Positions 53,943-63,934 of a DNA stretch of 64,000 bases are shown here, piece after piece. A program made the position numbers and the translations under genes. The notes beneath the pieces were generated by a model. That model was not told the DNA's origin. It made no database searches and was given only the letters and a program-made list of their open reading frames with translations. The number at the start of each line of letters is the position of its first letter. Positions within the stretch are counted from its first letter, which is position 1. This DNA is from a virus: positions 1-64,000 of the IMG/VR virus record IMGVR_UViG_3300017991_000007. One strand, 5' to 3'.

Positions 53943-53993
53943 AGACGTGAAAAAAGCCTTACACACCATTTTAGGAAACGCAAAGATATAGGG

Positions 53994-54022
53994 TTGACAA
54001 AAATTTTTTGCATAAGTACACT
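53994..54022 (+). promoter_or_regulatory. Promoter for the head genes
   Basis: TTGACA (53994-53999), 17-bp spacer rich in T, TACACT (54017-54022). A second -10-like TATGAT follows at about 54031. Confidence 0.68.
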
Positions 54023-54074
54023 GATTTCTGTATGATACTTGGTATAGAAACCTAAAGTTTCAAGGAGAACGACA

Positions 54075-54293
54075 ATGCCGATGCCTAAGTACAAATCCCC
54101 CAACAAAAATGCGAGAGTTGCAGACGTGTCTTTGGTTGGTACCCGTGCTAACGTGGTTCGTCACGGCGCACCCCGTATGGCTGACCAAACCGCAGCCGGG
54201 AATGTCAATACTGCATCAAGCCGGAATACTTCAAACTATTCCGACCTGAATCAGAAACGGAACAAGGGTGCTGGTAAGGACATGATTAGCTAA
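54075..54293 (+). CDS. Small basic protein in the head module
   Basis: A 72-residue Asn/Arg/Lys-rich, low-complexity protein with AAGGAG upstream. Positioned between portal and protease. Possibly a small head protein; no domain recognised. Confidence 0.6.
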   Translation: MPMPKYKSPNKNARVADVSLVGTRANVVRHGAPRMADQTAAGNVNTASSRNTSNYSDLNQKRNKGAGKDMIS

Positions 54294-54329
54294 ATCCAGC
54301 GTTTCGGTTCTAAAGCAGTAGGAGTAGGG

Positions 54330-56762
54330 ATGAAAGACCGTTTTGAATTCGATCTGTTCGTTCAAAAAGCGGAGGAACGGGAGGGCCGTCCTTTCTTGAC
54401 GATCTATGCCACCGATACGGCTGAGGATCAACACAAGGAAAGATGTTCCCGTACTTGTCTTGAACGGATGCAGGATCAAATCAAACGTCATTCCGTTGAC
54501 CTATTGAATTCCCACCATGACGCAGTAGGTATGGGGAAAGCGGTTGATTCCTTCATTGTTGATGCCGGACAATTCGATTCGGAGCTTAACGGGGAAACGG
54601 CTCTACTGGTTGATGTAGAGCTTGATCCCCGTTTTCCGCAAGCGGTTGCGCTGCATGAATCAGCAATGAAGGGGGAGCATAAACATAAATTCTCCATAGG
54701 CGGGCGGCTTAACAGGCAGAATCCAAAACCTTTCTATTATGAGCGTGGTAAGAAAGTGCTTGATGACGTGGAATTAGACCATATCACTGCTTGCCGTGCG
54801 CCCAAAGCGTCAAATCAAAGGACTCACATTGCAGAGGCCGTATTCAAGACTTTGGATATGACTGAGGATGATGAGGTTTTGATTCTTGGGGATACCGAGG
54901 ATGACGGGTTGGAGTTTGATAAGAAAGGTATGGGAGGTCTGTTGCCGATTGGCGATAGAGCAAGACCTTGGGATGCGTCCGGGGCAGTTCGGCGTGTGCG
55001 AGATTGGGCAAACGCCAATGAAAAGCCGAATGCCAAGTATGGACGTGCCTTTCTCTGGCATGACAAGACCAACCCGGATGTATTCGGAGCTTATAAGCTG
55101 CCCTATGCTGATATTGTGAATGGTCAATTGACTGCAATGCCAAGAGGTCTTTTTGCAGCGGCGGCTGCGGTCCAAGGCGCAAGAGGCGGCGTGGACATTC
55201 CTGCGGCTGATAGAGGAATGGTGCAACGAAAGCTTGCCTCTTATTATAGTAAGATGCGGACTCAGTTTGACGATGCCAATATTCAGGTGCCTTGGGCGCA
55301 TGAAATGGCTATTGAGAAAGTCTTTGGGTCTGATTTCTTTACTGTACTCAAATCTTTGGACTCAGCGTACTTTGAGGGTGAAACCGCACCCGCTGGTAAA
55401 GGTCCAAGGGAGCATACCCATAAATTCACCGGACGGTTGAATGGGGAGAGTGGTACGTTAATCGGTATGACTACAAGTTGGTCTGCGGGGGAACGTCACG
55501 CTCATATGGTTGATCTTGTTGGTAAGGATGAGGCGGTAACGGCCCCGGCAAGCAGGGGATTTAATCATACTCACAACTTAGAAATGCCGAGCGTTTCATC
55601 CATTACCGAGAAACAGTTTGACAAGGTTCTAATGGAAGCAGCCAAGGAACTACCGATTATGTTCTTTGGGAATGATAAATTGAAAAAACTTGCAGAAAAG
55701 GCCGTTTCAAGACAAGAGCCGGAAAGCGAGCATGAAATGGATAAGGACAAGATCGAAAACGTAGAGGCGGGCGCACCGGTAGAGGAAACCCCTGATACCG
55801 AGACTATTGATACGCCTGAAAACGCAGAAAGCGAGCAAGCCGCTGAGAGCGTTACCGAGCCGGTTGAAACCGAGACACCCTCTGAGGATGATCCTATGGA
55901 GCTTACCAAAGAGGATACCGGGATTCTGCGTAAGATTGTCAATGCTTTTCGGAGTGATCCGAAAGAGGATAACCGTCCTTTGCAGGATAGGATTATCGAC
56001 GCTGCGGACCATATCACTGAAAACTCAGTTTCGCAGGACAACTTTGATGAGGTTGCGGGCGCAAGCCTTTACCTGTTGAAGCGTCTTACCGGACTTGAGT
56101 TGGACCGTGATGAGCTTGCCGTTAAGTCTGCAAGGCTCTTGAGTCAGCTTGAAATGATTGCGGATAAGGATGCCCCGGTTGCCCTTGAGGTGGAAACGCC
56201 TGAAAGTGTCGATACGGGGGAGCCGTCTGATGACGTGTCCAAAACCACTGAGGACGGGGATACCCCGGAGGACACAGAAACTACTCCAATGGAGGTTGAG
56301 GAAATGAATGCTGAGGAATTAAAAGCCTTTGGCAAGGAGTTGGCAACCGGTTTGGTGGAAGGTCTTACCCCGGCAATTACGCAGGGAGTAGTTGACACAT
56401 TCCGCAAAGAGGGTTTGCTGCCCGCCGCAAAGGAAATCGAAACTGAAACCCCGGCTGAGGCTCCGAAAGAGGCCGCACCGGAAACCACTGAGGCTCCGAA
56501 AGAGGAAACTCCTAAAGAGACTCAGACCCCCGAAACACCGGAAACTGAAACCGAGACACCCGCTGAAACCCCGAATGAGGTTGCCAAGACTAAAGACGTT
56601 TTGGATGAAATTCTGAAAACCGTCCAAGGTCTTGATACCCGCATTACGGAGATTGAGGGACGGCCCGGACCATCCCGCAGCATTGCCGGTCAAGACCCCG
56701 CTCCTGCATTGCCGCAAAAGAAAAACAACGGCATTTTCGCAGGTGCATTGTTTCGGAAATAA
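54330..56762 (+). CDS. Prohead protease fused to a scaffold-like region
   Basis: An 810-residue polyprotein. The N-terminal part (about 1-160) is an S78-type prohead protease with the His in LNSHHD (near 62) and the Ser in FSIGGR (near 121). The next region (about 200-320: ARPWDASGAVRRVRDWA...YKLPYADIVNGQLTAMPRG) matches a domain often fused to such proteases. A His-rich segment follows, then about 350 residues rich in Glu/Thr/Pro (many ETP repeats), which looks like an internal scaffold. The end (KKNNGIFAGALFRK) may bind the capsid. The protease would free the scaffold and mature the shell. Confidence 0.78.
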   Translation: MKDRFEFDLFVQKAEEREGRPFLTIYATDTAEDQHKERCSRTCLERMQDQIKRHSVDLLNSHHDAVGMGKAVDSFIVDAGQFDSELNGETALLVDVELDPRFPQAVALHESAMKGEHKHKFSIGGRLNRQNPKPFYYERGKKVLDDVELDHITACRAPKASNQRTHIAEAVFKTLDMTEDDEVLILGDTEDDGLEFDKKGMGGLLPIGDRARPWDASGAVRRVRDWANANEKPNAKYGRAFLWHDKTNPDVFGAYKLPYADIVNGQLTAMPRGLFAAAAAVQGARGGVDIPAADRGMVQRKLASYYSKMRTQFDDANIQVPWAHEMAIEKVFGSDFFTVLKSLDSAYFEGETAPAGKGPREHTHKFTGRLNGESGTLIGMTTSWSAGERHAHMVDLVGKDEAVTAPASRGFNHTHNLEMPSVSSITEKQFDKVLMEAAKELPIMFFGNDKLKKLAEKAVSRQEPESEHEMDKDKIENVEAGAPVEETPDTETIDTPENAESEQAAESVTEPVETETPSEDDPMELTKEDTGILRKIVNAFRSDPKEDNRPLQDRIIDAADHITENSVSQDNFDEVAGASLYLLKRLTGLELDRDELAVKSARLLSQLEMIADKDAPVALEVETPESVDTGEPSDDVSKTTEDGDTPEDTETTPMEVEEMNAEELKAFGKELATGLVEGLTPAITQGVVDTFRKEGLLPAAKEIETETPAEAPKEAAPETTEAPKEETPKETQTPETPETETETPAETPNEVAKTKDVLDEILKTVQGLDTRITEIEGRPGPSRSIAGQDPAPALPQKKNNGIFAGALFRK

Positions 56763-56832
56763 GCTAGGGTAAAACTTGGCTTAAAAGAGACTAAGGTATT
56801 GATCTGTAAACACATTTCTATAGGAGGCTGCA

Positions 56833-58146
56833 ATGCCTAACGAGAATGAACAAATTGTAGAGAAAACAATCTCTACCGATATGATGCTTACGGGTGGTCG
56901 CCTGAATCCGGTCCAGCAGGATGCGTTTGTCCAGTTGGTGAAAGACAACTCCGTAATGCTGGCAATGGTCCGCTACGAGCAAATGGCCGTTTCCAGAAAG
57001 CAGATTGACAAGCTCTACATTGGTGAGCCTGTTACCGCCGGTATCGCTGAAAACATCTGCACCAACAACGATTCCCGCACCGTCTTTGATCAGGTCAACC
57101 TGAATGCGGATAAGCTGAAATCCGATTGGTCCATTACCACGGAAACCTTGCAGGAAAACATCGAAGGTGAAAACTTCGAGGATACCGTGATGGATATGAT
57201 GACCAAGCGTATCGCTACCGATATTGAACTGCTTGGAATTCAGGGTGATACCAACATTACGCCGGGTACCCCGCTTACCAACTTGCTTTCCGTTGCGGAC
57301 GGTTGGGATAAGCTGACTGATTCCTCTCATCTGCTTGACGCTGCGGGTGCTACCATTGAGAAAGAAATCTTTGCGGGCGCAATCCGCAAGATGCCGGAAC
57401 AGTACCTCCAAGACCCGGATTTGCGCTGGTTCATGCCCCGCTCGGTTGCTACCGATTGGGCTGAGTACCTTGCATCCCGTGAAACCGTTGGTGGTGACGC
57501 TGCCCTGAGTGGAAATTCCATGCGTCCGTTTGGCTATCCCGTCACAATCGTTCCCAATATGCCTCAGCGTAAGCCGCTTGCGGCGGGTGCTGCTACCCCG
57601 GCTCTTGTTACCGGCGGTGAATTCGCACCTTATGAGGTCATTGCGGGCGTGAATGATGCAGTCACAATCAACGTGGACGGCGGCGGCAATGTTGCAGTCA
57701 CCATTCCGGCGGGCGTTTATACGGTAGTCGAGTTCATCCCGGTCCTGCGGGCTGCGATGATTGCTACCGGCGCAACCGGTATCGCTGCGAGTGCTGCCCT
57801 GAATATGTATGATGATGGAGAGGGCCGGGTTGTATTCCAGACCGTTGCAACCGGAGCCGCATCAAGCATTCAGTTCGTGGCTGTTGCCAACGATATGTAC
57901 GATGAGCTTGGAGTGACCGCTGCAACCACAACCGGAGCCGATTCCGGCGGTGATACCAACGATGGTACAATCATGTGGTTGGCGAATCCCCGCAACTTCA
58001 TTTACGGTATGGTTGATGACACCCGTATCTACACCGAATTCAACAAAGATTGTGACCGTCACGAATTCGTGATCTACAATCAGGTCGCATACAACATTGA
58101 GAATACGGACGCTATCGTTAAGGTGATCAACCTGAAACGTGGTTAA
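56833..58146 (+). CDS. Major capsid protein (HK97 fold)
   Basis: A 437-residue protein in the correct place after protease/scaffold, with GGAGG upstream. The N-terminus (TGGRLNPVQQDAFVQLV) and middle (MPEQYLQDPDLRWFMPRSVA, then GYPVTIVPNMP) follow HK97-type capsid proteins. A Gly/Ala/Val-rich region (about 255-380) looks like an inserted surface domain before the C-terminal P/A-domain strand (WLANPRNFIYGMVDDTRIYTEF, 22 residues here cited only by ends WLAN and YTEF). A strong terminator follows. It forms the icosahedral shell. Confidence 0.85.
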   Translation: MPNENEQIVEKTISTDMMLTGGRLNPVQQDAFVQLVKDNSVMLAMVRYEQMAVSRKQIDKLYIGEPVTAGIAENICTNNDSRTVFDQVNLNADKLKSDWSITTETLQENIEGENFEDTVMDMMTKRIATDIELLGIQGDTNITPGTPLTNLLSVADGWDKLTDSSHLLDAAGATIEKEIFAGAIRKMPEQYLQDPDLRWFMPRSVATDWAEYLASRETVGGDAALSGNSMRPFGYPVTIVPNMPQRKPLAAGAATPALVTGGEFAPYEVIAGVNDAVTINVDGGGNVAVTIPAGVYTVVEFIPVLRAAMIATGATGIAASAALNMYDDGEGRVVFQTVATGAASSIQFVAVANDMYDELGVTAATTTGADSGGDTNDGTIMWLANPRNFIYGMVDDTRIYTEFNKDCDRHEFVIYNQVAYNIENTDAIVKVINLKRG

Positions 58147-58160
58147 TCTCTGATTCCCTG

Positions 58161-58195
58161 AAAGGTGGGGGCTGAAATATGCCCCCGGCCTTTTT
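58161..58195 (+). terminator. Rho-independent terminator
   Basis: GGGGGC pairs with GCCCCC, extended by AAGG/CCTT, followed by TTTTT. Placed after the capsid gene, it would make capsid mRNA the dominant head transcript. Confidence 0.8.
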
Positions 58196-58217
58196 AACCA
58201 GTTTTAGGGAGTAAACA

Positions 58218-58715
58218 ATGGCTGAAAAGCACTACTACCGACCCGAAAGCAAGAAACTCAGCATTCACTTGCCGAGTGGAAAATTCTGCCTGTTCTATCA
58301 CAAAAACCCTCAGAGGAATGTGATTACGGATGAGCGGGATATTGCTTACTTGGGTAAAATCGACAATATCCATGAAGTAGTACAACTTCCAGACGGACGT
58401 TGGGTACGCAAGCCGGACGGCGGTGTGAATCCCGCAAGAGGCGTTGTGATCGAATCCCAAGAGCCTGAGAGTGTGCCAAGTGGGGCAGAACACCCCTTAG
58501 CCAAGCAGCTTGAGGATGAGCCGCCTTTGCCTGAGACTGAGGATGATGAGTCCGATAGTGACGATGATGACGGCTATTCCAAAGAGGATTTAGAGGCTTT
58601 TACCAAAGATGAACTACTTGAGCTTGCGGATGAGGATTTTTCCGACCTTGAGCTTAAATCGTCAATGAAAAAAGCCGATATGGTTGACGCAATCTTAAAG
58701 GCACAAGACAAGTAA
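58218..58715 (+). CDS. Head-associated protein with SAP/HeH-like C-terminus
   Basis: A 165-residue protein: beta-rich first half, acidic linker (Glu/Asp run), and a C-terminal helix-extension-helix-like segment (YSKEDLEAFTKDELLELA) typical of small DNA-contacting motifs in phage head proteins. Located between capsid and head-tail connector genes. Confidence 0.6.
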   Translation: MAEKHYYRPESKKLSIHLPSGKFCLFYHKNPQRNVITDERDIAYLGKIDNIHEVVQLPDGRWVRKPDGGVNPARGVVIESQEPESVPSGAEHPLAKQLEDEPPLPETEDDESDSDDDDGYSKEDLEAFTKDELLELADEDFSDLELKSSMKKADMVDAILKAQDK

Positions 58716-58738
58716 CATTTTGAAAAGGGATAATCAGT

Positions 58739-59839
58739 GTGCTTCCGGTATTCAGATATGCTACCATTCAGCAAATTAAGGATAGGATCAACCCTGAGTT
58801 ATTAGTTGATCCAGGTCCACCCCCGGAAACCATCATTTCTGATTCCCAAATTCTTGAGCGCATACAAGCTGCGTCCATGATGATCAATAAATGGACTAAG
58901 CAGTATTTCCAGCCTGTTCCACAAATCTACCGAGTTAGCGCAAGAGGTGATCGGCTTTTGACCGGACCTCAAATGCTACCTTTTATTGTTCTCAAGCAAA
59001 TCGGAATGATTGATGATAGAACAACCGGGCAGTTTGAGGGTGCTAATCGGGTGATTCCTGATTCTATTGCCCCTGAAAGAGTGTACCAGTGGCGAACAGG
59101 CGGGCGTTGTGCGTGTACCATTCCCCTTTATTATGACCGTGGCTCTATCAGGTGGGGAGAGGTTGCTTGGGAGCTTGGAAGTCGTACTATTGAAATGATT
59201 GTACGTCAACACGGCTTTACCCGTGGGTATCGTAACGTGGAAATGACGGGTTGGTGGGCTTGGTTGGAAAACTACAAGGTAGTTGAAACCGAGCTTACTC
59301 AAGCTATTCCGGGCGGGTCTGGAAATGTAACTCAAATCAGGATCAAAGATGCCGTTGATGCAAATAGCGGTGACTTTATTGAGGTGGGTGACACCCTTGT
59401 TTTGGACGTAAAGCCCGTGTCAGGTTCGTTGATCCCCACTCATATTGAACCTGTAATAGTGCAAGAGATTGCAGAGGGTACCGGGGAGTACCAAGTTAAT
59501 ATTGATCCGCTGCGGACCTATCCTTTTGAGATTCCCGTTGGTGCGCCGGTTTATTGTTATGGACGTACACCGTCTGCCCTTGCGGACGTGACTCAGTTTT
59601 TGGCGGTCAAGCTGATAGAGGGGCTTTCCGCTGAGATAACCGGTGATCCAGTAACCTCAGCATCCTCTCAAGGCATGTTGATTTCGGAAAGGACTGACAA
59701 CTATAACTACACTCTTGCGGACGTAAGCGGTAGCTCTAAATCGAATTTTGGGAGCCTTGGTAAGTACACTGGTTCCCCACGCATGGATTTGGTGCTTAGG
59801 GAGTTTGCACAACCCACGGTAGCAGTGAGTTTGATATAA
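58739..59839 (+). CDS. Probable head-tail adaptor
   Basis: A 366-residue protein starting at GTG after AAGGGATAATCA. The helical N-terminus (IQQIKDRI...DSQILERIQAASMMINKWTK) resembles connector proteins of the gp6/gp15 type; the remainder is beta-rich. Position after capsid and before a short closure-like protein supports a neck role. Assignment is by context. Confidence 0.5.
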   Translation: MLPVFRYATIQQIKDRINPELLVDPGPPPETIISDSQILERIQAASMMINKWTKQYFQPVPQIYRVSARGDRLLTGPQMLPFIVLKQIGMIDDRTTGQFEGANRVIPDSIAPERVYQWRTGGRCACTIPLYYDRGSIRWGEVAWELGSRTIEMIVRQHGFTRGYRNVEMTGWWAWLENYKVVETELTQAIPGGSGNVTQIRIKDAVDANSGDFIEVGDTLVLDVKPVSGSLIPTHIEPVIVQEIAEGTGEYQVNIDPLRTYPFEIPVGAPVYCYGRTPSALADVTQFLAVKLIEGLSAEITGDPVTSASSQGMLISERTDNYNYTLADVSGSSKSNFGSLGKYTGSPRMDLVLREFAQPTVAVSLI

Positions 59840-60249
59840 TGGCTATTCCGCATCGTTATAATCCGGTCAACTGCCAATACAAGAGATTCTTGCCGGGTAG
59901 TACCCGTGTTGATGATGATTGGGGAGAGCCGAAAGTGGGGGCTGAGAAACAATATTCAGACCCTATTGATATTGTCGCTCAAATTGCATGGACAAATAAA
60001 GAGCGACGGGAAAGAGCCGTTACCGGTGATCCCTCCAATTCGGATGGTCACTTGTGCCTAAAGAGGGCTGTAGTATTGTCAAATGGGTGGGTATTCGCTA
60101 AAGGCGATATCATTACAAGTATTGCCGATTTTCCAGTGAATCTCACTATCATAGAAGTGCGTCCGTCCGGTCATTTGAGAGGTAAGGCAAATCTGCTTAT
60201 GCTATACTTTAAGGAAAATGAGGAAACCAACCCGGTTTTAAGGAGATAA
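59839..60249 (+). CDS. Probable head closure (stopper-like) protein
   Basis: A 136-residue beta-rich protein coupled to the adaptor gene by TAATG. Size, beta content and position fit head-completion stoppers, which plug the portal after packaging. No diagnostic motif. Confidence 0.45.
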   Translation: MAIPHRYNPVNCQYKRFLPGSTRVDDDWGEPKVGAEKQYSDPIDIVAQIAWTNKERRERAVTGDPSNSDGHLCLKRAVVLSNGWVFAKGDIITSIADFPVNLTIIEVRPSGHLRGKANLLMLYFKENEETNPVLRR

Positions 60250-60251
60250 AG

Positions 60252-60605
60252 ATGCCAGCTAATATTATGAAATTTACGCATTCCGTTCCCGCAGGGCAGC
60301 AACTTGATGGTACGCCGGGTAAGGGTGAATTCGTTGAATTGGACGCTCAAGAAACCGGTTGCATCGTTTCTCAGATTGCGGTTGCGGTAGGGACCGGAGC
60401 GGCTACAACCGTGAATATCTATCTCAGACAATACGGCGTAACGCCTGATATTCCTATTGTAAAACAAGCTCTTTTATCCACTGAGGAAGCTTATTTCCTT
60501 TCGGATGTAAAACTTATGATAGGTCCAAAAGACCGAATCGTTATTGAAACCACTGGCTGCATAAACCGAGTCTATGCGACGATTTATGTAAATTCCAAGG
60601 CATAA
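60252..60605 (+). CDS. Small beta-rich virion protein
   Basis: A 117-residue protein rich in Val, Ile and Thr, with jelly-roll-like strand spacing. AAGGAG upstream. Between closure and fibre genes; possibly a decoration or tail-completion protein. Confidence 0.5.
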   Translation: MPANIMKFTHSVPAGQQLDGTPGKGEFVELDAQETGCIVSQIAVAVGTGAATTVNIYLRQYGVTPDIPIVKQALLSTEEAYFLSDVKLMIGPKDRIVIETTGCINRVYATIYVNSKA

Positions 60606-60618
60606 TAGGGGGAAAGCC

Positions 60619-63600
60619 ATGCAACAATCAGGTTCCGGGTTCATTCAGTATCCCCCTATTGAGGTTAATGCCGTTCAAATTCAAGGCATTCCCGTTGCTC
60701 CACCCCCGCCAACAGACGGTGATATCATGGTCTATGATGGTGGGACGGGCATATGGGATTATACTAACTATCAGTCCGGGTTGACCTATCGGGGCGGGTG
60801 GGATGCCAATACCAACACTCCAAACATTATCACCATTGGAAAAAGTGCGAATGACTATTGGATTGTTACCGTTGCAGGGTCCACTGATTTAGGCGGCGGG
60901 CCGGGTACGGATTCTTGGGCAATTGGTGATTGGGCAGTATGGAATGGTACCCAATTCGATAAGGTGGATAACTCTGCAAATGTCACCTCAGTAAATACGC
61001 AAACCGGGGCAGTTGTACTTGATACGGATGATATCTCTGAGGGTGCTACCAATAAGTATTACTCGGATGCTCTTGTAGCTCTTGCCCCTGCGGTAGTTGC
61101 GAATACGGCCAAAGTGTCTGCGGACGGCTCGGTAACTACTCATTCAGACGTGACAAGTGCGGGGTCCGGCCAAATCATTACCACGGGTGAAAGAAACAAG
61201 CTGATAGGTATTGAGGCCGGGGCGCAAGTCAACACTGTAGATTCAGTCAACACGAAAACCGGGGCAGTTGTACTCAATGCTGCGGACGTGGGAGCGGATG
61301 CTGCGGGTACTGCGGCGGCTGCTATTTCGACACACGAAAGTACCTATGACCATACCAAGATTGCTCATACAAACCGGGCGGTCTTGGACGGTATTTCCGG
61401 TGTAGGTAGTGGGTCTATTATCACCGTTGCTGAAAGATCAAAGCTTACTAATATTGAGGCCGGGGCTGAGGTCAATAAGGCTTACCCGGTTATCAGCGTC
61501 AATACTACAACCCCGCCGGGTGGTACTCCGTCTGCGGGAAATCGTTATATTGTAGGTCCGGGTGCTACCGGCGCATGGTTAGGGCATGACAATGAGCTTG
61601 CCATTGCGGATGGTGCGGGTGGTTGGACTTTCAGGATAGAGCCAAATGGTGTGCGGGTTTATAGCACGTCACAAGCCCGTTTCTACTTTTATGATAATGT
61701 TACCGGTACTTGGATTTTAGAGGATTCTATAATCCAGCATAATAGTTTGAACACTTCTACTGGTATTCAGGGCGGCTCTGCTACTGAGAGGTATCACCTT
61801 GCCCTCACTGAATATACTACTTTGAGGGGTGGGAGTGCGGATGCCTCAAGTCTGCATAATCATGCCTCTCTTTATGCCCCAATTGGACACGTTGGAGCGG
61901 GCGGGGCCGCACACGCTCTTGTGACTATAACAGTTGCCGGTTTTATGAGTGCGGCTGATAAAGTCAAACTGAATGGGATCACTGCGGGGGCAGAACCTAA
62001 TGCAGTTGATTCAGTTAATACTCAGACCGGGGCAGTCGTTTTAGATTACACGGATGTTGGAGCGGACCCTGCGGGTGCGGGAGCGGCGGCTGTTGCAACC
62101 CATGAATCAACCTATGACCATACTTTACTCCATGATCCCGTCACTCTCGGAACTGCCAACGGTTTAGGTTTGAGTGGGGTTGGCGGTCAAGTGCTATCGC
62201 TTGCACTCGCAACGCCCTCTACTGCGGGGGCAATGAGCGCAACCGACAAAACGAACCTGAATACTTTGACCGGCGGCGGGGAAACTTCTCTGCATGAACA
62301 CCCCACAAGTGCTATCAACATGCCGGTTATCGGTACGCCAACGTATGACACGCTCAAAGACCTTATTGATACGCTGCAATCTGCGGCTGCAATCTCAGGT
62401 GGGGTCATTTCGGATGCCGGGTCCGGGCAGATCAATGTGACTGCGGGTACCGGAGTTATCAAGACAACGGATTCAGACGTTGGAGAAAACCGATTCTTTG
62501 ATTGGTCCGCTGCAACGGGTGTAGCTCTTACGGACAACTCAATAAATTGGGTGTACGTGGATTACAATGCGGGAAGCCCTCAAATAGCGGTGACTGCCTC
62601 ATTTTCCGGGTTGAATCTACACACTCATGTAGTGCTTGGAAGGGTGTACCGGGAAGGTACCGCCCTGCATTTTGTGAATGTGGGGATGTATTTTGCGGAC
62701 TATATGCGTAAGGACTGCTTGAAATCCTTTGAGGTCAACGGCGTTCAAAGAGCGTCCGGTATTATTGTCTCAGAAACGGGTACCAGAAACATTGCGATTA
62801 CGGCGGGTGTCCTTTGGTGCGGTCCTAATAGGCTGACTTTCCCCGCTTTTGATTCGTCCGGTGCGGATACTTTCGACTACTGGTACCGAAATTCACCGTC
62901 CGGGTGGCTCAAACAAACGGCTCAAAGTCAAATCAGTAACACACAGTATGATGACGGGTCTGGTACGCTTCAAAACCTCACCGTCAATAGGTATGGTGTT
63001 GCGTGGGTTTATGCTGCTTTGGACGGGCATGTTGATGTGCTTTATGGGCAGGGAAACTATGCTACTCTTGCGGCGGCTGAAAACGCTACCCCTCCAAGCT
63101 CGGTACCGGGTATAGTTGAAAACTTTGGGATTCTTGCTGCTAAGATCATTATTCAGCAAGGCGCAAGTGTATTTACCGTTTTGGAAAGTGCCTTTGACAC
63201 TGAGTTTGGTGGTACGCAGATACCGGATCATAATCAATTGGGCGGCTTGCAGGGCGGGTCTGCCACTGAGAGATATCACCTTACCCTTGCACAATTAAAT
63301 GGTCTGAGTGCGCTTGGCGATATTCATACTGCATCCGATGAAACTGAAAGTTCTACAACGGCAACAAGCGCACAAAACAAGCTCACCACACCTTTCACCC
63401 CGGCTTATACTGGCAATTATAAGGTGGAATGGTCGTTTGAGGTTGCTTGTAGCGATAAGGATAAGCCCACTGCCTCTACTGTTACCTTTAATGATGGTGG
63501 GGGTGGGGGTGATGTGGAAGTAGAAAAAGCCGTTTCAAACGTGTCGCAAGATAATCAAAAATATGTAAATGGGGGGTGGTTTCCGATTTCAGGCTTTAAG

Positions 63601-63711
63601 GTGGTTGCTCTAACCGCCTCACAAGCTACGTCCACTAAGGTAAATTGGTGGCAAACCAGTGATAAAACTTCCTATATTCGCCGTGTAAGGGTAGTAATTA
63701 CAAAACTTTAA
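60619..63711 (+). CDS. Fibre or receptor-binding-type protein
   Basis: A 1030-residue protein with repeated units: SVNTQTGAVVL/SVNTKTGAVVL recurs at least three times, HESTYDHT twice, GGSATERYHL twice, and several AGAEVN/AGAQVN turns. These are typical of trimeric phage fibres and baseplate-attached adhesins. The N-terminus (QYPPIEVNAVQIQG) would attach to the virion; the C-terminal 120 residues may bind receptor or act as a trimerisation tip. It is unusual to find such a gene immediately after head-completion genes. Confidence 0.7.
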   Translation: MQQSGSGFIQYPPIEVNAVQIQGIPVAPPPPTDGDIMVYDGGTGIWDYTNYQSGLTYRGGWDANTNTPNIITIGKSANDYWIVTVAGSTDLGGGPGTDSWAIGDWAVWNGTQFDKVDNSANVTSVNTQTGAVVLDTDDISEGATNKYYSDALVALAPAVVANTAKVSADGSVTTHSDVTSAGSGQIITTGERNKLIGIEAGAQVNTVDSVNTKTGAVVLNAADVGADAAGTAAAAISTHESTYDHTKIAHTNRAVLDGISGVGSGSIITVAERSKLTNIEAGAEVNKAYPVISVNTTTPPGGTPSAGNRYIVGPGATGAWLGHDNELAIADGAGGWTFRIEPNGVRVYSTSQARFYFYDNVTGTWILEDSIIQHNSLNTSTGIQGGSATERYHLALTEYTTLRGGSADASSLHNHASLYAPIGHVGAGGAAHALVTITVAGFMSAADKVKLNGITAGAEPNAVDSVNTQTGAVVLDYTDVGADPAGAGAAAVATHESTYDHTLLHDPVTLGTANGLGLSGVGGQVLSLALATPSTAGAMSATDKTNLNTLTGGGETSLHEHPTSAINMPVIGTPTYDTLKDLIDTLQSAAAISGGVISDAGSGQINVTAGTGVIKTTDSDVGENRFFDWSAATGVALTDNSINWVYVDYNAGSPQIAVTASFSGLNLHTHVVLGRVYREGTALHFVNVGMYFADYMRKDCLKSFEVNGVQRASGIIVSETGTRNIAITAGVLWCGPNRLTFPAFDSSGADTFDYWYRNSPSGWLKQTAQSQISNTQYDDGSGTLQNLTVNRYGVAWVYAALDGHVDVLYGQGNYATLAAAENATPPSSVPGIVENFGILAAKIIIQQGASVFTVLESAFDTEFGGTQIPDHNQLGGLQGGSATERYHLTLAQLNGLSALGDIHTASDETESSTTATSAQNKLTTPFTPAYTGNYKVEWSFEVACSDKDKPTASTVTFNDGGGGGDVEVEKAVSNVSQDNQKYVNGGWFPISGFKVVALTASQATSTKVNWWQTSDKTSYIRRVRVVITKL

Positions 63712-63721
63712 GGGGTAGGGC

Positions 63722-63925
63722 ATGGAATACGATTATGAAAATATAACCGAATCCCCGGATTTGGATGCTATCACTTTGGCAATATCGGTTTCTGCCATGA
63801 CGGACAAGAATTTGGATTATCTCAGGTGGGATGAGAGTATTGCCACTCTGCATGTAGCTTGGCAGGATGAGCTTTCAGCCGGGGATAAGGCAATCTTGGA
63901 TCAAATTGTAGCGGACAACACATAA
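63722..63925 (+). CDS. Small acidic protein after the fibre gene
   Basis: A 67-residue acidic helical protein after AAGGGGTAGGGC. It may be a fibre-assembly chaperone or baseplate partner; position is the only support. Confidence 0.55.
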   Translation: MEYDYENITESPDLDAITLAISVSAMTDKNLDYLRWDESIATLHVAWQDELSAGDKAILDQIVADNT

Positions 63926-63934
63926 GGGGTTGAA

